The position numbers and the translations under genes are program-made. From positions 298,613 to 362,612 of the forward strand of contig JAEUUA010000023.1 of NCBI GenBank assembly GCA_016787755.1: DNA of 64,000 nt, given 5' to 3'. This DNA is from Cyclobacteriaceae bacterium (GTDB lineage: Bacteria > Bacteroidota > Bacteroidia > Cytophagales > Cyclobacteriaceae). This document shows positions 38,108 through 47,354 of the stretch, piece after piece (positions within the stretch are counted from its first letter, which is position 1; every line of letters begins with the position of its first letter). The notes under the pieces were generated by a model. That model worked only from the letters and a program-made list of their open reading frames with translations, did not search any database and was not told the origin of the DNA.

Positions 38108-38135
38108 AAGGAGCAGAAAGTACATCTGCTCTTTT
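38108..38135 (+). terminator. Intrinsic terminator after the LolA-like gene
   Basis: Arms 38108-38117 and 38125-38134 form a 10-bp stem with one G-U pair and a 7-base loop (aagtaca), and T residues end the right arm. A further T-rich stretch follows. It separates the LolA-like gene from the BNR protein gene. Confidence 0.65.
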
Positions 38136-38158
38136 CATTTTACTCTAACCACAAACGA

Positions 38159-41100
38159 ATGAAAAAAAATATCTTAACATTATTTCTTTCAGCCTTAGTC
38201 CTCTCTTCTTTCGCTCAGGAAGATGCTATTACTCGAGGAAAAGAATTATTCGGTGATTTAAAAGCACGTCATATAGGACCCGCCCTAATGAGTGGGCGAA
38301 CTACCGATTTAGAATTACACCCAACCAATGATCGCGTATTATATGTGGGCACAGCGGGTGGAGGTGTATGGAAAAGTAATAATGGGGGGGCCACCTTCAA
38401 TTCCATTTTTGATGATTATTGTCAATCGATTGGATCTGTTGAAATAGATCCCTCCAGCCCTGATAATATTATCTGGGTCGGTACCGGAGAAACCTGGACG
38501 AGAAATAGTGTTTCGGTGGGAGATGGTTTGTATAAAACCGTGGATGGCGGCACCAACTGGATAAAGATGGGGTTTGAAAAATCCGAACGCATTGCTGGTA
38601 TTCAGGTTAACCCAAAAAACCCGGATGAAGTATATGTGGCTGTGCTGGGTCCGCTTTGGAATGACAGCGAAGAGCGTGGTTTGTATAAAACAACCGATGG
38701 TGGAAAAACCTGGAACAAGATTTTATACGTTGATAAAACTACCGGCTGCAGCGACCTCACACTCGATCCAAACAACCCAAATATTGTTTATGCTTCCTTT
38801 TGGGAATTTAGAAGACAACCCTGGTCGTTCAGTTCAGGCGGTGCTACTAGTGCACTGTACAAATCAATTGATGGGGGGAAAACTTTTAATAAAATTCACA
38901 ACGGCTTCCCGAAAGGAAAACTAGGGAGACTTGCCATAGCGGTGGCTCCATCCAATTCTAACATTCTTTATACAGTCATTGAATCCGAGCAAGATAAAGA
39001 CAAGGGCTTATATCGGAGTGACGATGGCGGAGCAAATTGGAAACAACTTAACAATGATTTTGGAATTGTAGTGCGTCCATTCTATTTCTCGCGAATTGAA
39101 GTAGACCCACGAAATCCAGATGTGGTGGTGAAGGCTGGATTGTTCGGTTCTATTTCTCGCGATGGTGGAAAAACATTCAAGGATCTTGGTCCTAACCACT
39201 CGGATGTACATGACATTGTTTTTGATATTAAGAATTCAGATCGCATGTATGCAGCTACCGATGGAGGTGTTTACCGTTCGTGGGATGGAGGTACTACGCT
39301 TGAGATTGTTGAGAACCTTCCGTTGTCACAGTTCTATCACGTTAGTGTTGACAATGAAGAGCCATATAATGTATATGGTGGATTACAGGATAATGGGTGT
39401 TGGTTTGGACCCTCTCAATCGCCCGGGGGCATTGAAGCACGCGACTGGAGACGTGTAGGCGTAGGCGATGGGTACCGTGTCTATGCGCATCCAACTAAAA
39501 AATTGATTTACTCAGAAATGCAAGGGGCTGAAAATGTGTGGCGGTATGATCCTGCTAAAGATCAGGCAAAAACCATTCAACCATTGGCCGGAAAGGGTGA
39601 TCCAAAACTTCGCTTTAATTGGAATGCAGCCATGGCCATGAGCGCCAGCAAGCCTGATCGATTTTATATGGGGAGTCAATTTGTTCATCGCTCAGAAGAC
39701 ATGGGTGAAACGTGGGTGAAAATATCTCCAGATCTTACCACCAATGATCCTACCAAACAAAATCAGGAAGACTCGGGTGGTTTATCGCGTGATAATTCCG
39801 GTGCTGAAAATCATTGCACCATTTTTACGATTGCCGAATCTCCATTGGATGAAAACATAGTGTGGGCTGGAACAGATGATGGTAATCTACAAATCACGAA
39901 AGATGGTGGAAAAACCTGGACGAATGTAGTATCAAATATTCCTGGCCTCCCAAAAAATACAATGGCTTACCATGTAGAGGCAAGCGTATTTGGCAAGGCC
40001 ATAGCTTATGCGGTTTTTACGGGCTATCAAACGGGAGATAAGAGTACCTATGTCTACAAAACAACTGACTTTGGTGCAACCTGGAAATCCATTGTAACTT
40101 CTGAGATTTATGGTTTTGCCAGAAACATTCAGGAGGATTATGAGAATGAAAACTTGTTATTTCTGGGTACTGAGTTTGGTTTGTACATCACCTTGAATGG
40201 TGGCAAGAGTTGGTATAAGTTCACTAATAACATGCCAGCTGCCAATGTGCACTTTATTGAATTGCATAAGAAGACTAATGACTTAGTCATTGCTACCCAC
40301 GGTCGTGGAGTAATCATCATCGATGATATCAGTCCGCTCCGGCAATTAACGGAAGAGAATATGAATAAAGAACTTCATTTCTTTACCACAAAACCTACCA
40401 TTATTGCAGAAACAAATGGATTTGGAGGTGGAAGTACTGAGACGCAATTTGTTGGAAATAATCCCAGTCGTGCCGCTAAAATTATCTACTATCTTAAGAA
40501 AAGGCACACGTTTGGTAAAATGTCATTGGAGATTCAGGATTTAGAAGGTACTACAATTGCTGAGTTGGGTCCAGGAAAATCTAAAGGTATTAATGTGGTG
40601 GAATGGAATTATAATATGAAGCCGCCAAAGATGGCAGCTGCTAAGACGTTTGCTTTCGGAGGGTTCACTTCTCCACGTGTTCCTGCGGGCACTTATAAAG
40701 TAGTGATTCAAAAAGGGAAAGACACGTATACTAATGATCTGGTAATTCAATATGACCCTAAGTCTGATATTTCTTTGGCTGATCGCAAACTTCAAGAAGA
40801 AGCTACAAAGAAATTATACGACATGTCACAGGAATTGGCGTACATGGTTTACACGCTGGACGAATACGTTAAGATTGCAGAAGGAGTAAAAGCGCGAGAT
40901 GCAAAGAGTGCTAAGATTGCAACTCCGTTAATCTCTGAACTCACGAAGCTGAAAGAAACACTAGTTGTAACAAAGGGTGACAATTATGTGGGAGCCGCGG
41001 AGCCTCAGCTCAGAGAAAAGATGGCAGAGCTGTACGCTAAAGTTGCCGATAGTTATTACAAACCAAACCAAGCCGAACTTTCAAACCTTGAGGCAATTGA

Positions 41101-41239
41101 GAGTCGTTTTGAAAAAGGAAAAGAAGATTACAAAAAAATTAAGGATAAAAATTTACCGAAGGTGATTAATGCAAAATCAAAGGATGCACTTGAACCAATT
41201 ATGTTAAAAACATATGAGGAGTTTTTAAGAGATAATTAA
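38159..41239 (+). CDS. VPS10/sortilin-like BNR-repeat protein
   Basis: A 1026-residue exported protein with a signal peptide ending near FAQ20. Residues about 30-720 form propellers with repeated Asp-box motifs of the type DGG-x-TW (for example VDGGTNW, TDGGKTW, DDGGANW, KDGGKTW). This is the glycosidase-like/VPS10 fold called sortilin-like in bacteria, and no glycosidase active site is evident. A C-terminal part (about 720-1026) carries a beta domain and a helical, Lys-rich tail. It probably binds peptides or sugars outside the cell. It stands alone between terminators at 38108-38135 and 41264-41294. Confidence 0.82.
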   Translation: MKKNILTLFLSALVLSSFAQEDAITRGKELFGDLKARHIGPALMSGRTTDLELHPTNDRVLYVGTAGGGVWKSNNGGATFNSIFDDYCQSIGSVEIDPSSPDNIIWVGTGETWTRNSVSVGDGLYKTVDGGTNWIKMGFEKSERIAGIQVNPKNPDEVYVAVLGPLWNDSEERGLYKTTDGGKTWNKILYVDKTTGCSDLTLDPNNPNIVYASFWEFRRQPWSFSSGGATSALYKSIDGGKTFNKIHNGFPKGKLGRLAIAVAPSNSNILYTVIESEQDKDKGLYRSDDGGANWKQLNNDFGIVVRPFYFSRIEVDPRNPDVVVKAGLFGSISRDGGKTFKDLGPNHSDVHDIVFDIKNSDRMYAATDGGVYRSWDGGTTLEIVENLPLSQFYHVSVDNEEPYNVYGGLQDNGCWFGPSQSPGGIEARDWRRVGVGDGYRVYAHPTKKLIYSEMQGAENVWRYDPAKDQAKTIQPLAGKGDPKLRFNWNAAMAMSASKPDRFYMGSQFVHRSEDMGETWVKISPDLTTNDPTKQNQEDSGGLSRDNSGAENHCTIFTIAESPLDENIVWAGTDDGNLQITKDGGKTWTNVVSNIPGLPKNTMAYHVEASVFGKAIAYAVFTGYQTGDKSTYVYKTTDFGATWKSIVTSEIYGFARNIQEDYENENLLFLGTEFGLYITLNGGKSWYKFTNNMPAANVHFIELHKKTNDLVIATHGRGVIIIDDISPLRQLTEENMNKELHFFTTKPTIIAETNGFGGGSTETQFVGNNPSRAAKIIYYLKKRHTFGKMSLEIQDLEGTTIAELGPGKSKGINVVEWNYNMKPPKMAAAKTFAFGGFTSPRVPAGTYKVVIQKGKDTYTNDLVIQYDPKSDISLADRKLQEEATKKLYDMSQELAYMVYTLDEYVKIAEGVKARDAKSAKIATPLISELTKLKETLVVTKGDNYVGAAEPQLREKMAELYAKVADSYYKPNQAELSNLEAIESRFEKGKEDYKKIKDKNLPKVINAKSKDALEPIMLKTYEEFLRDN

Positions 41240-41263
41240 GTTATAGCTTTAACCAAGAAAAAA

Positions 41264-41294
41264 GTCGTGGCCAATTATTAGCCACGGCTTTTTT
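41264..41294. terminator. Bidirectional intrinsic terminator
   Basis: Arms 41264-41271 and 41281-41288 pair over 8 bp with one G-U pair and a 9-base loop. A run of T follows (41289-41294) on the plus strand and A-rich sequence precedes it, so it can stop both the BNR gene and the convergent dipeptidase gene. Confidence 0.85.
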
Positions 41295-41306
41295 ATTCCT
41301 GGATTT

Positions 41307-42662
41307 TTATTTGCTGTAGTGTTTATAAAACGCCACAATGGTTTCGATACCAATCAAAAAGTTTTTGATTCCATAATGCTCATTGGGTGAGTGAATGGCA
41401 TCGCTGTCCAATCCAAAACCCATAAGTACAGTGTCAAGGCCTAATTCTTTTTTAAAAAGGGAAACGATGGGAATGCTTCCCCCATCGCGGGTAGGGATAG
41501 GAGTTTTTCCCCACACTTCTTCAAACGCTTTACTGGCTGCTGTAAAGGCATTTGAATCGGTAGGTGTTACTGCCGGCTCGCCACCATGAAGCGCAGTTAC
41601 TTTTACCTTTACCGACCTGGGAGCAAGTGATTGGAAATATTTTGTAAAGAGCTGGGTTATTTCATGATTGTTTTGATCCGGTACAAGGCGCATGGAAATT
41701 TTCGCGTAAGCCTTTGATGGCAACACTGTTTTTGCTCCCTCCCCCGTATAACCACCCCAAATTCCATTTACATCTAAGGTTGGACGAATTCCTGTTCGCT
41801 CTAACGTTGTGTAGCCCTTTTCACCATGGATGTCAGTAATATCTAATTCCCTTTTATACGCATCCAAGTTAAACGGTGCAAGATTTAATGTTGTTCGCTC
41901 TCCAGTTGTTAGTTCATCCACCTTATCATAAAAGCCTGGAATTGTAACACGACCATTTTCATCATGAAGGGAAGCGATCATTTTGCTCAATACGTTAGCC
42001 GGATTGGCAACCGCCCCACCATATACACCTGAGTGCAAATCGCGATTAGGCCCCGTTACCTCAACTTCCATATAACTTAATCCGCGCAAGCCAACGGTAA
42101 TAGACGGAGTGTCTAATGAAATCAAAGAGGTATCTGAAATCAAGATCACATCTGCTTTCAGCTTGCTTTTGTTTTCTTTTACAAACGTGCCCAGGTTATC
42201 AGAACCCACCTCCTCTTCACCTTCAATCATGAATTTAACGTTGCACGATAACTGGTTGAGTTTTGTCATCGCCTCAAAGGCTTTAATGTGCATATAAAAT
42301 TGCCCTTTGTCATCGCACGAACCACGTGCATAAATCTTTCCCTCTTTTATGACGGGTTCAAAGGGGGGTGAGGTCCATAAATTAATGGGGTCGGCAGGTT
42401 GTACATCGTAATGTCCATACACCAACACGGTAGGCAACTTGGCATCAATTATTTTTTCGCCATACACAATGGGATGACCCTTGGTTTCACAAAGCTCCAC
42501 CATATCTGCTCCGGCATCTTGTAATTTCTTTACTACATATTCTGCGGCTTTGCGCACATCACTCTTGTGCTTACTGTCTGCACTTACGGACGGAATACGG
42601 AGTAATTCAAAAAGTTCATCTAAAAATCGCTGCTGATTAGATTGAATGTATTCTTTGATCAT
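41307..42662 (-). CDS. M20-family dipeptidase
   Basis: A 451-residue cytosolic zinc dipeptidase. The start is ATG 42662 (MIKEYIQSN); an in-frame ATG at 42704 adds a tail unlike the family. Active-site motifs are YGHYDVQPAD (metal His and Asp) and the catalytic Glu pair in EGEEEVGS, followed by SDTS and, near the end, IHSPNEHYG. The central lid domain (about 205-355) is present. Related enzymes cleave dipeptides such as Xaa-His or beta-Ala-His. It ends at a shared bidirectional terminator. Confidence 0.9.
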   Translation of the reverse strand: MIKEYIQSNQQRFLDELFELLRIPSVSADSKHKSDVRKAAEYVVKKLQDAGADMVELCETKGHPIVYGEKIIDAKLPTVLVYGHYDVQPADPINLWTSPPFEPVIKEGKIYARGSCDDKGQFYMHIKAFEAMTKLNQLSCNVKFMIEGEEEVGSDNLGTFVKENKSKLKADVILISDTSLISLDTPSITVGLRGLSYMEVEVTGPNRDLHSGVYGGAVANPANVLSKMIASLHDENGRVTIPGFYDKVDELTTGERTTLNLAPFNLDAYKRELDITDIHGEKGYTTLERTGIRPTLDVNGIWGGYTGEGAKTVLPSKAYAKISMRLVPDQNNHEITQLFTKYFQSLAPRSVKVKVTALHGGEPAVTPTDSNAFTAASKAFEEVWGKTPIPTRDGGSIPIVSLFKKELGLDTVLMGFGLDSDAIHSPNEHYGIKNFLIGIETIVAFYKHYSK

Positions 42663-42754
42663 AAGTAGAATTTTAACGGTGCAAGGTAAGATTTCTTCCA
42701 CCAAAGCGAGTAGGAAATGAGGAGATGTTTACGTGTGAAATCGCTTTGATAAAA

Positions 42755-45700
42755 TTAGTTTGCAGTTAATATAAATGCCCCCCAATAGTAGGGTTCAGGA
42801 AATTTCTTCTTCAACGAACTCATTGCGTCCTGAAAAGATAAGGATAGGTTTTGTGTTTCAATTAGCATTTGGTAGAATTTGGTCATGAATTCCATGGTGG
42901 CCTCATCATCTACTTTCCATAGAGAGGTAATTGCATTCTGCACGCCTGCCTTTTGCAAGGCTCGCTTCAACCCATAAATGCCTTCCCCAGGCACTACTTC
43001 TCCCAGTCCGGTTTCGCAGGCAGAAAGCACGACCAATTTGGTACGAAATAAATTCATGTCCTGAATTTCAGCAGAAGTTAAAATGCCCTGAGGCAACAAC
43101 TGATAAATACTTTGTTCTGTCTTTCGCTGGGCACCCGCTAATATTAATCCCGATCCGGAAAGCGATTCAAATAAGTTGTGATAGCCCGAAGACGAATTCA
43201 GCTTGTCCAACCAAAAGCCATGCGTTGCCAAGTGAAGTACATCTGTTTGATTGCTTTTAAAAATAGATTGCTTTGTAGCATTTACGTCCGTAAGCAATGT
43301 TACCTTACTATTATTTTTGCGAAGCACCATCGCTATTGTTTCTGCTTCCGTTTTGGTTCCTGGCAGCATGGTAATGGCTTCACTCGTCAAATATTCTCTT
43401 GAAGTACGGGCACTGTCTTGCTTGTTTTTTACTGCATGTTCCCCATACAATGGGTTTCCTAAAATAGTTGCTGTTGAAAATGTTAATGGAACTTCATAAT
43501 CCAGTTGTGCCAGTGTTGGAACTGTATGTATTTGAATTTCATCTACTAAATATTTTTTTGTTTCAGGATTTAAAAGTGTGTTTGGATTGATAAGATGGAA
43601 GACTCCATCCGGTGCCCAATAAATTTTTTGAATTCCTTCTAATGAAGAGACTAACGGTTTCCAAAACACATCATACGAGGCCTCATCAGAAAGTTTAAAC
43701 CGAATTGAATTTCGGTATCGACTATAGTGTTTGCTCTCCATCAACTCGCCATCGAAGGGAAATGGGATCAATTCAAGTGGCGCACTTTTTTTTACAATTA
43801 ACGCAGCGTACTTTATTTTTTTTCCATAGTAGGCTTTGTAATTTTCCTGATAACGAATTATTTCAATAGCAGCTTCACGATCCCCCAAGTTTTTTCGAAT
43901 AGAGTCGACAGACGGTATGTAATCAAGTCGCATGCTTGACGTGTCCCGGGACAGACGGATCATTTCTTTTTCAGTTTCCAGAATTTGCTTCTTCACCGCA
44001 ATCATTCCCTTTTTGTCGAGCTCCTCTTTAATGTATAATTCATTTAAATATTCGCGTAGGGTTTGCCACACGGTATGCAAACGTCCTACCAGTGGATCAT
44101 TCGACCGGGAAACATCATAAAGTAATCTGAAATTTCCACGCAGAATAAACGAATGGTTAAACAGCACTTGAGTTAATGCTGTGGTTAAAAGACTATCATA
44201 TTGCTGCGGGGATGCGATGCTCTTGTAATCTAGAACAACATTTAAAAAGCGACTAAATGTTTCTTGCTGTTTTTGCGAGTAGAAAATCTGAGCTTCTTCT
44301 GAGAAGCCCAGTCGAAAGGCCATCGCCTTTAAGTTTTCGATGGGAAAGAGATTTTTATAGAGTATCAGCGCTTGTTTATGGCGACCATCGCGTCCTAAAA
44401 AGAACGCTAATTCCTTAGACCATTCATTGGCTAAAAAGTATTTTCCTTGATCCTCCAGTTGCCTGATCTGGTTCAAATAAAAATTTGGATACACAGGGCT
44501 TTGTAAGAACCCTGCTTTCTGCGCAAGAGTACGATCGCTTAACAGATCAAGATATTGAAACAAGGTACCTTCTTCTTTTCTCATTTCCTCCAATCCCTCT
44601 GCAATCTCCAACCCCGCCTTAGTATTCTTATCTGGTTTATTGAGTTTTGCATGAAGTAACTCTCGGTTTCTGGTTTTCAGCGTCAGACTTAATTTGCCTG
44701 CTTTGTTCCCATCATAACCATCTATCTTTTTATTATAGTATTCATCACATAGCTTAAAAAGTGAATCTGCTTTTTCATAAGCGCCCAATGATTCATAAAA
44801 ACGGGCAGTTGACAACCATAAATCAGTTGGCACAAATTGATAACTACAGGCAAATGCTTGCCCGGCATCTATTACTGCTTGTTCGCCATCTTCATACAAA
44901 CCTGCTTCTGCAAAAAATTTAAGCTTGGTTAACTCAAAATTCATCATATCATTTTGCTCACTGAGCGAGTTGGCCAAGTAAACAAAATGTTTGGTAAGAG
45001 ATGTGTCACTGGTAATGAGTTGCCAAATAGGACGCACCATCTCTACATGTTGATCTACTTGAGAAACAATCTGGTCAGCAGTTTCAAAATCAATCGATCG
45101 AATAAAATGTTCCAATGCAGGCACGGAACGCTCGCGCCAAAGAATAGGTAACTCTGTAATAACAGGTTGACGAAAAGCATCTTGTTGGTCATAGTAGCCA
45201 CTCTCCTCAAGGCTGCTTAATAGCGATAGGGTGTCCGGTAAAAGTGTTGTTATTAGTTTTTGATAACCCGTCTTCATCAACTCCTCCATTTTCATAGCCT
45301 CCCCCAATCTAAAATTGAGATCAATTTTATCTTCTTTGGTTCCGAGTTGGTTCGCTTCCGTCCATTTAAAAAGACCTGAGTAAATATTTGCTACGAGCCC
45401 TGGCTCCGCATAGAGTAAGCTACTTGCACGATGGTTGCCCACAAAGGCAAAAGCTGAGTCAGCTACTTGCATGGCTTCTTTCAATTTTCCTGCTTTCGTC
45501 AATTCTAATGTAGAGGCTATTAGTTTATAGACTTGATTGGCTTCCTCATATAATCGATCTACAGGAAGTTTACTTAAAGAATCAGGTGGAATAGTAAAAT
45601 CACCGTAGGTTAAAAACGGGTATTGCTTTCGTCTCACCTTATTCAGCTCTTCTGGGTTACGAATCACTTTTAGTGGAAGTGTTACGGTCCAATCAGGAAC

Positions 45701-46459
45701 TGTGCGATATCCTTCTGAAAAATAAGCAGAGCTTAATTTGATTACCATGAATTTGAATTTATCAAACTCTGGGGCACCAAAAATGGATTCTTCCAGAATG
45801 ATTGATGTTTTATTATTGATCAACGAATCTGATCGATAAAAACTTTGAACCACTACAGGTTTGGAGGAAGCATTTTTTGCAAGACCAACATCCCATTGGC
45901 TACTGAATTTACCAAGCTGTGGTAAACAACAACTTGTGTTTAGGTTTACTTCCAGATGTACGGTTGTTTCTTCGCTATACTCAGATACTTTGAGATGTGA
46001 AAACCAGGCATCGGAAACCGAAACGTTAAAATCAAAAAGCTGAATCTGGTTGCGTACTGTATTACTTTGCTTCGTGTACGTTTTCTGATCACTGGCATAA
46101 AAAGTGGTAAATAAATAGTAAGTGCCTGCCTTTAATGAATGACGAACCGATTTATCTTGATATGAATAGTGTAGAAGAGTACAAAGCGAGTCTAGTATTG
46201 TTTTATCGGAAGCAGTAAGTATTGAATCTTCGGAGGCAATGATAACCAGTCGTCCTTTCATTGAACTTACATAGATATCCTCATTAGACTCAACCGTCCA
46301 ATTAAAACTCAGGGGTTTAGACGTTAAGCCAAACTGATCATAAGGATCCAATACCGATTGTGAAGAAACACGCAGCGTGTAAGTACCCTGAGCCATTAGC
46401 ACAATGGCATTAAGAAAAAACAAAAAACAGATAGTAATAAACCGAACACAATAACCCAT
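42755..46459 (-). CDS. Exported CHAT-domain protein (caspase-like peptidase)
   Basis: A 1234-residue protein with a signal peptide (hydrophobic 9-22, ending VLMAQ). A beta-rich N-terminal region (about 25-270) follows, then a long helical part (about 290-870) that looks TPR-like although no repeat is clear, and a C-terminal CHAT domain (about 900-1234). The peptidase dyad is His1080 (LHLATHG) and Cys1148 (LSACETG), both intact. The C-terminal PYYWGAF box is typical of the domain. Related bacterial CHAT proteins include gasdermin-linked and CRISPR-linked proteases, but no such partner is adjacent. A perfect -7 element lies at 46464-46471. Confidence 0.85.
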   Translation of the reverse strand: MGYCVRFITICFLFFLNAIVLMAQGTYTLRVSSQSVLDPYDQFGLTSKPLSFNWTVESNEDIYVSSMKGRLVIIASEDSILTASDKTILDSLCTLLHYSYQDKSVRHSLKAGTYYLFTTFYASDQKTYTKQSNTVRNQIQLFDFNVSVSDAWFSHLKVSEYSEETTVHLEVNLNTSCCLPQLGKFSSQWDVGLAKNASSKPVVVQSFYRSDSLINNKTSIILEESIFGAPEFDKFKFMVIKLSSAYFSEGYRTVPDWTVTLPLKVIRNPEELNKVRRKQYPFLTYGDFTIPPDSLSKLPVDRLYEEANQVYKLIASTLELTKAGKLKEAMQVADSAFAFVGNHRASSLLYAEPGLVANIYSGLFKWTEANQLGTKEDKIDLNFRLGEAMKMEELMKTGYQKLITTLLPDTLSLLSSLEESGYYDQQDAFRQPVITELPILWRERSVPALEHFIRSIDFETADQIVSQVDQHVEMVRPIWQLITSDTSLTKHFVYLANSLSEQNDMMNFELTKLKFFAEAGLYEDGEQAVIDAGQAFACSYQFVPTDLWLSTARFYESLGAYEKADSLFKLCDEYYNKKIDGYDGNKAGKLSLTLKTRNRELLHAKLNKPDKNTKAGLEIAEGLEEMRKEEGTLFQYLDLLSDRTLAQKAGFLQSPVYPNFYLNQIRQLEDQGKYFLANEWSKELAFFLGRDGRHKQALILYKNLFPIENLKAMAFRLGFSEEAQIFYSQKQQETFSRFLNVVLDYKSIASPQQYDSLLTTALTQVLFNHSFILRGNFRLLYDVSRSNDPLVGRLHTVWQTLREYLNELYIKEELDKKGMIAVKKQILETEKEMIRLSRDTSSMRLDYIPSVDSIRKNLGDREAAIEIIRYQENYKAYYGKKIKYAALIVKKSAPLELIPFPFDGELMESKHYSRYRNSIRFKLSDEASYDVFWKPLVSSLEGIQKIYWAPDGVFHLINPNTLLNPETKKYLVDEIQIHTVPTLAQLDYEVPLTFSTATILGNPLYGEHAVKNKQDSARTSREYLTSEAITMLPGTKTEAETIAMVLRKNNSKVTLLTDVNATKQSIFKSNQTDVLHLATHGFWLDKLNSSSGYHNLFESLSGSGLILAGAQRKTEQSIYQLLPQGILTSAEIQDMNLFRTKLVVLSACETGLGEVVPGEGIYGLKRALQKAGVQNAITSLWKVDDEATMEFMTKFYQMLIETQNLSLSFQDAMSSLKKKFPEPYYWGAFILTAN

Positions 46460-46463
46460 GATC

Positions 46464-46471
46464 CAAATTTA
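46464..46471 (-). promoter_or_regulatory. -7 promoter element of the CHAT gene
   Basis: The minus strand reads TAAATTTG, an exact match, with four bases (GATC) before the ATG at 46459. The transcript would be leaderless or nearly so. Confidence 0.55.
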
Positions 46472-46518
46472 GACATCTGAAGGAATAATTTTTAACAATG
46501 TTCTCATTCAAAAATTTT

Positions 46519-46526
46519 TACCTTCG
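46519..46526 (+). promoter_or_regulatory. Probable -7 element of the metallo-hydrolase gene
   Basis: TACCTTCG has one mismatch to TAnnTTTG and sits five bases before the ATG at 46532, the same geometry as rbfA and the acyltransferase. Confidence 0.45.
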
Positions 46527-46531
46527 TGCTT

Positions 46532-47353
46532 ATGTCTTTATTCTTCGCCTCATTAAACTCAGGAAGTAACGGGAATTGCTATTATGTTGGCACTAGGCAA
46601 GATGCGGTGCTTATTGATGCCGGGATATCCTGCCGTGAAACTGAAATTCGTATGAAGCGGTTGGGGCTTTCTTTAAAAAATGTAAAAGGAATTTTTGTAA
46701 CGCACGAACATTTCGATCATACAAAAGGGATTGCCGTCTTGTCAAAGAAACACCAAATCCCCGTTTACATTACTAACCCAACGCTCCAGCAAGCAAGGCT
46801 GCGGATTAAACCTCACCTAATTGCAAGGCTTAACGCATATGAGCCCATTTCAATTGGTGACTTAACCATTACTGCCTTTCCAAAACTTCATGATGCTGTT
46901 GATCCACTGAGTATGGTTGTGGATGATGGAACTAATAAGGTGGGGGTATTTACCGACATTGGGTTTTCGTGCGAACATGTGATTAAACATTTTGCCCAAT
47001 GCCATGCTGCCTTTCTGGAATCAAACTATGATGAACACATGCTGGAAGTAGGCCCTTATCCTCTTCCTTTAAAAAACAGAATTCGCGGTGGCAAGGGTCA
47101 CATTTCAAATAGACAGGCCGCTACTCTTTTTAAACTGCATCGGCCCGAGTTTATGAGTCATCTCATCTTATCGCACTTATCTGAACATAATAATTCACCA
47201 GCACTTGTTCAAAATCTGTTCAATTCAATTGCCGGGCAAACTCAAATGATTGTGGCAACCCGATACCGGGAAACAGAACTTTTTTGTGTGGATGGGAGAG
47301 TAAAAAATTCAAAAAGTGTTGCCTATAAACAAGAGCAACTCTCACTATTTTAA
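46532..47353 (+). CDS. MBL-fold metallo-hydrolase (YycJ/WalJ-like)
   Basis: A 273-residue cytosolic hydrolase with the di-metal motif THEHFDH (HxHxDH), a PKLHDAVD histidine and a FTDIGF aspartate. The SLNSGSNGNCYY N-terminus is the signature of the YycJ/WalJ group, which has been linked to cell-wall homeostasis and 5'-3' exonuclease or mismatch-repair functions. The start ATG 46532 is preferred over GTG 46526, because the latter would place a second Met directly inside and overlap the promoter element. It is divergent from the CHAT gene and ends one base before the convergent TPM gene. Confidence 0.87.
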   Translation: MSLFFASLNSGSNGNCYYVGTRQDAVLIDAGISCRETEIRMKRLGLSLKNVKGIFVTHEHFDHTKGIAVLSKKHQIPVYITNPTLQQARLRIKPHLIARLNAYEPISIGDLTITAFPKLHDAVDPLSMVVDDGTNKVGVFTDIGFSCEHVIKHFAQCHAAFLESNYDEHMLEVGPYPLPLKNRIRGGKGHISNRQAATLFKLHRPEFMSHLILSHLSEHNNSPALVQNLFNSIAGQTQMIVATRYRETELFCVDGRVKNSKSVAYKQEQLSLF

Positions 47354-47354
47354 G

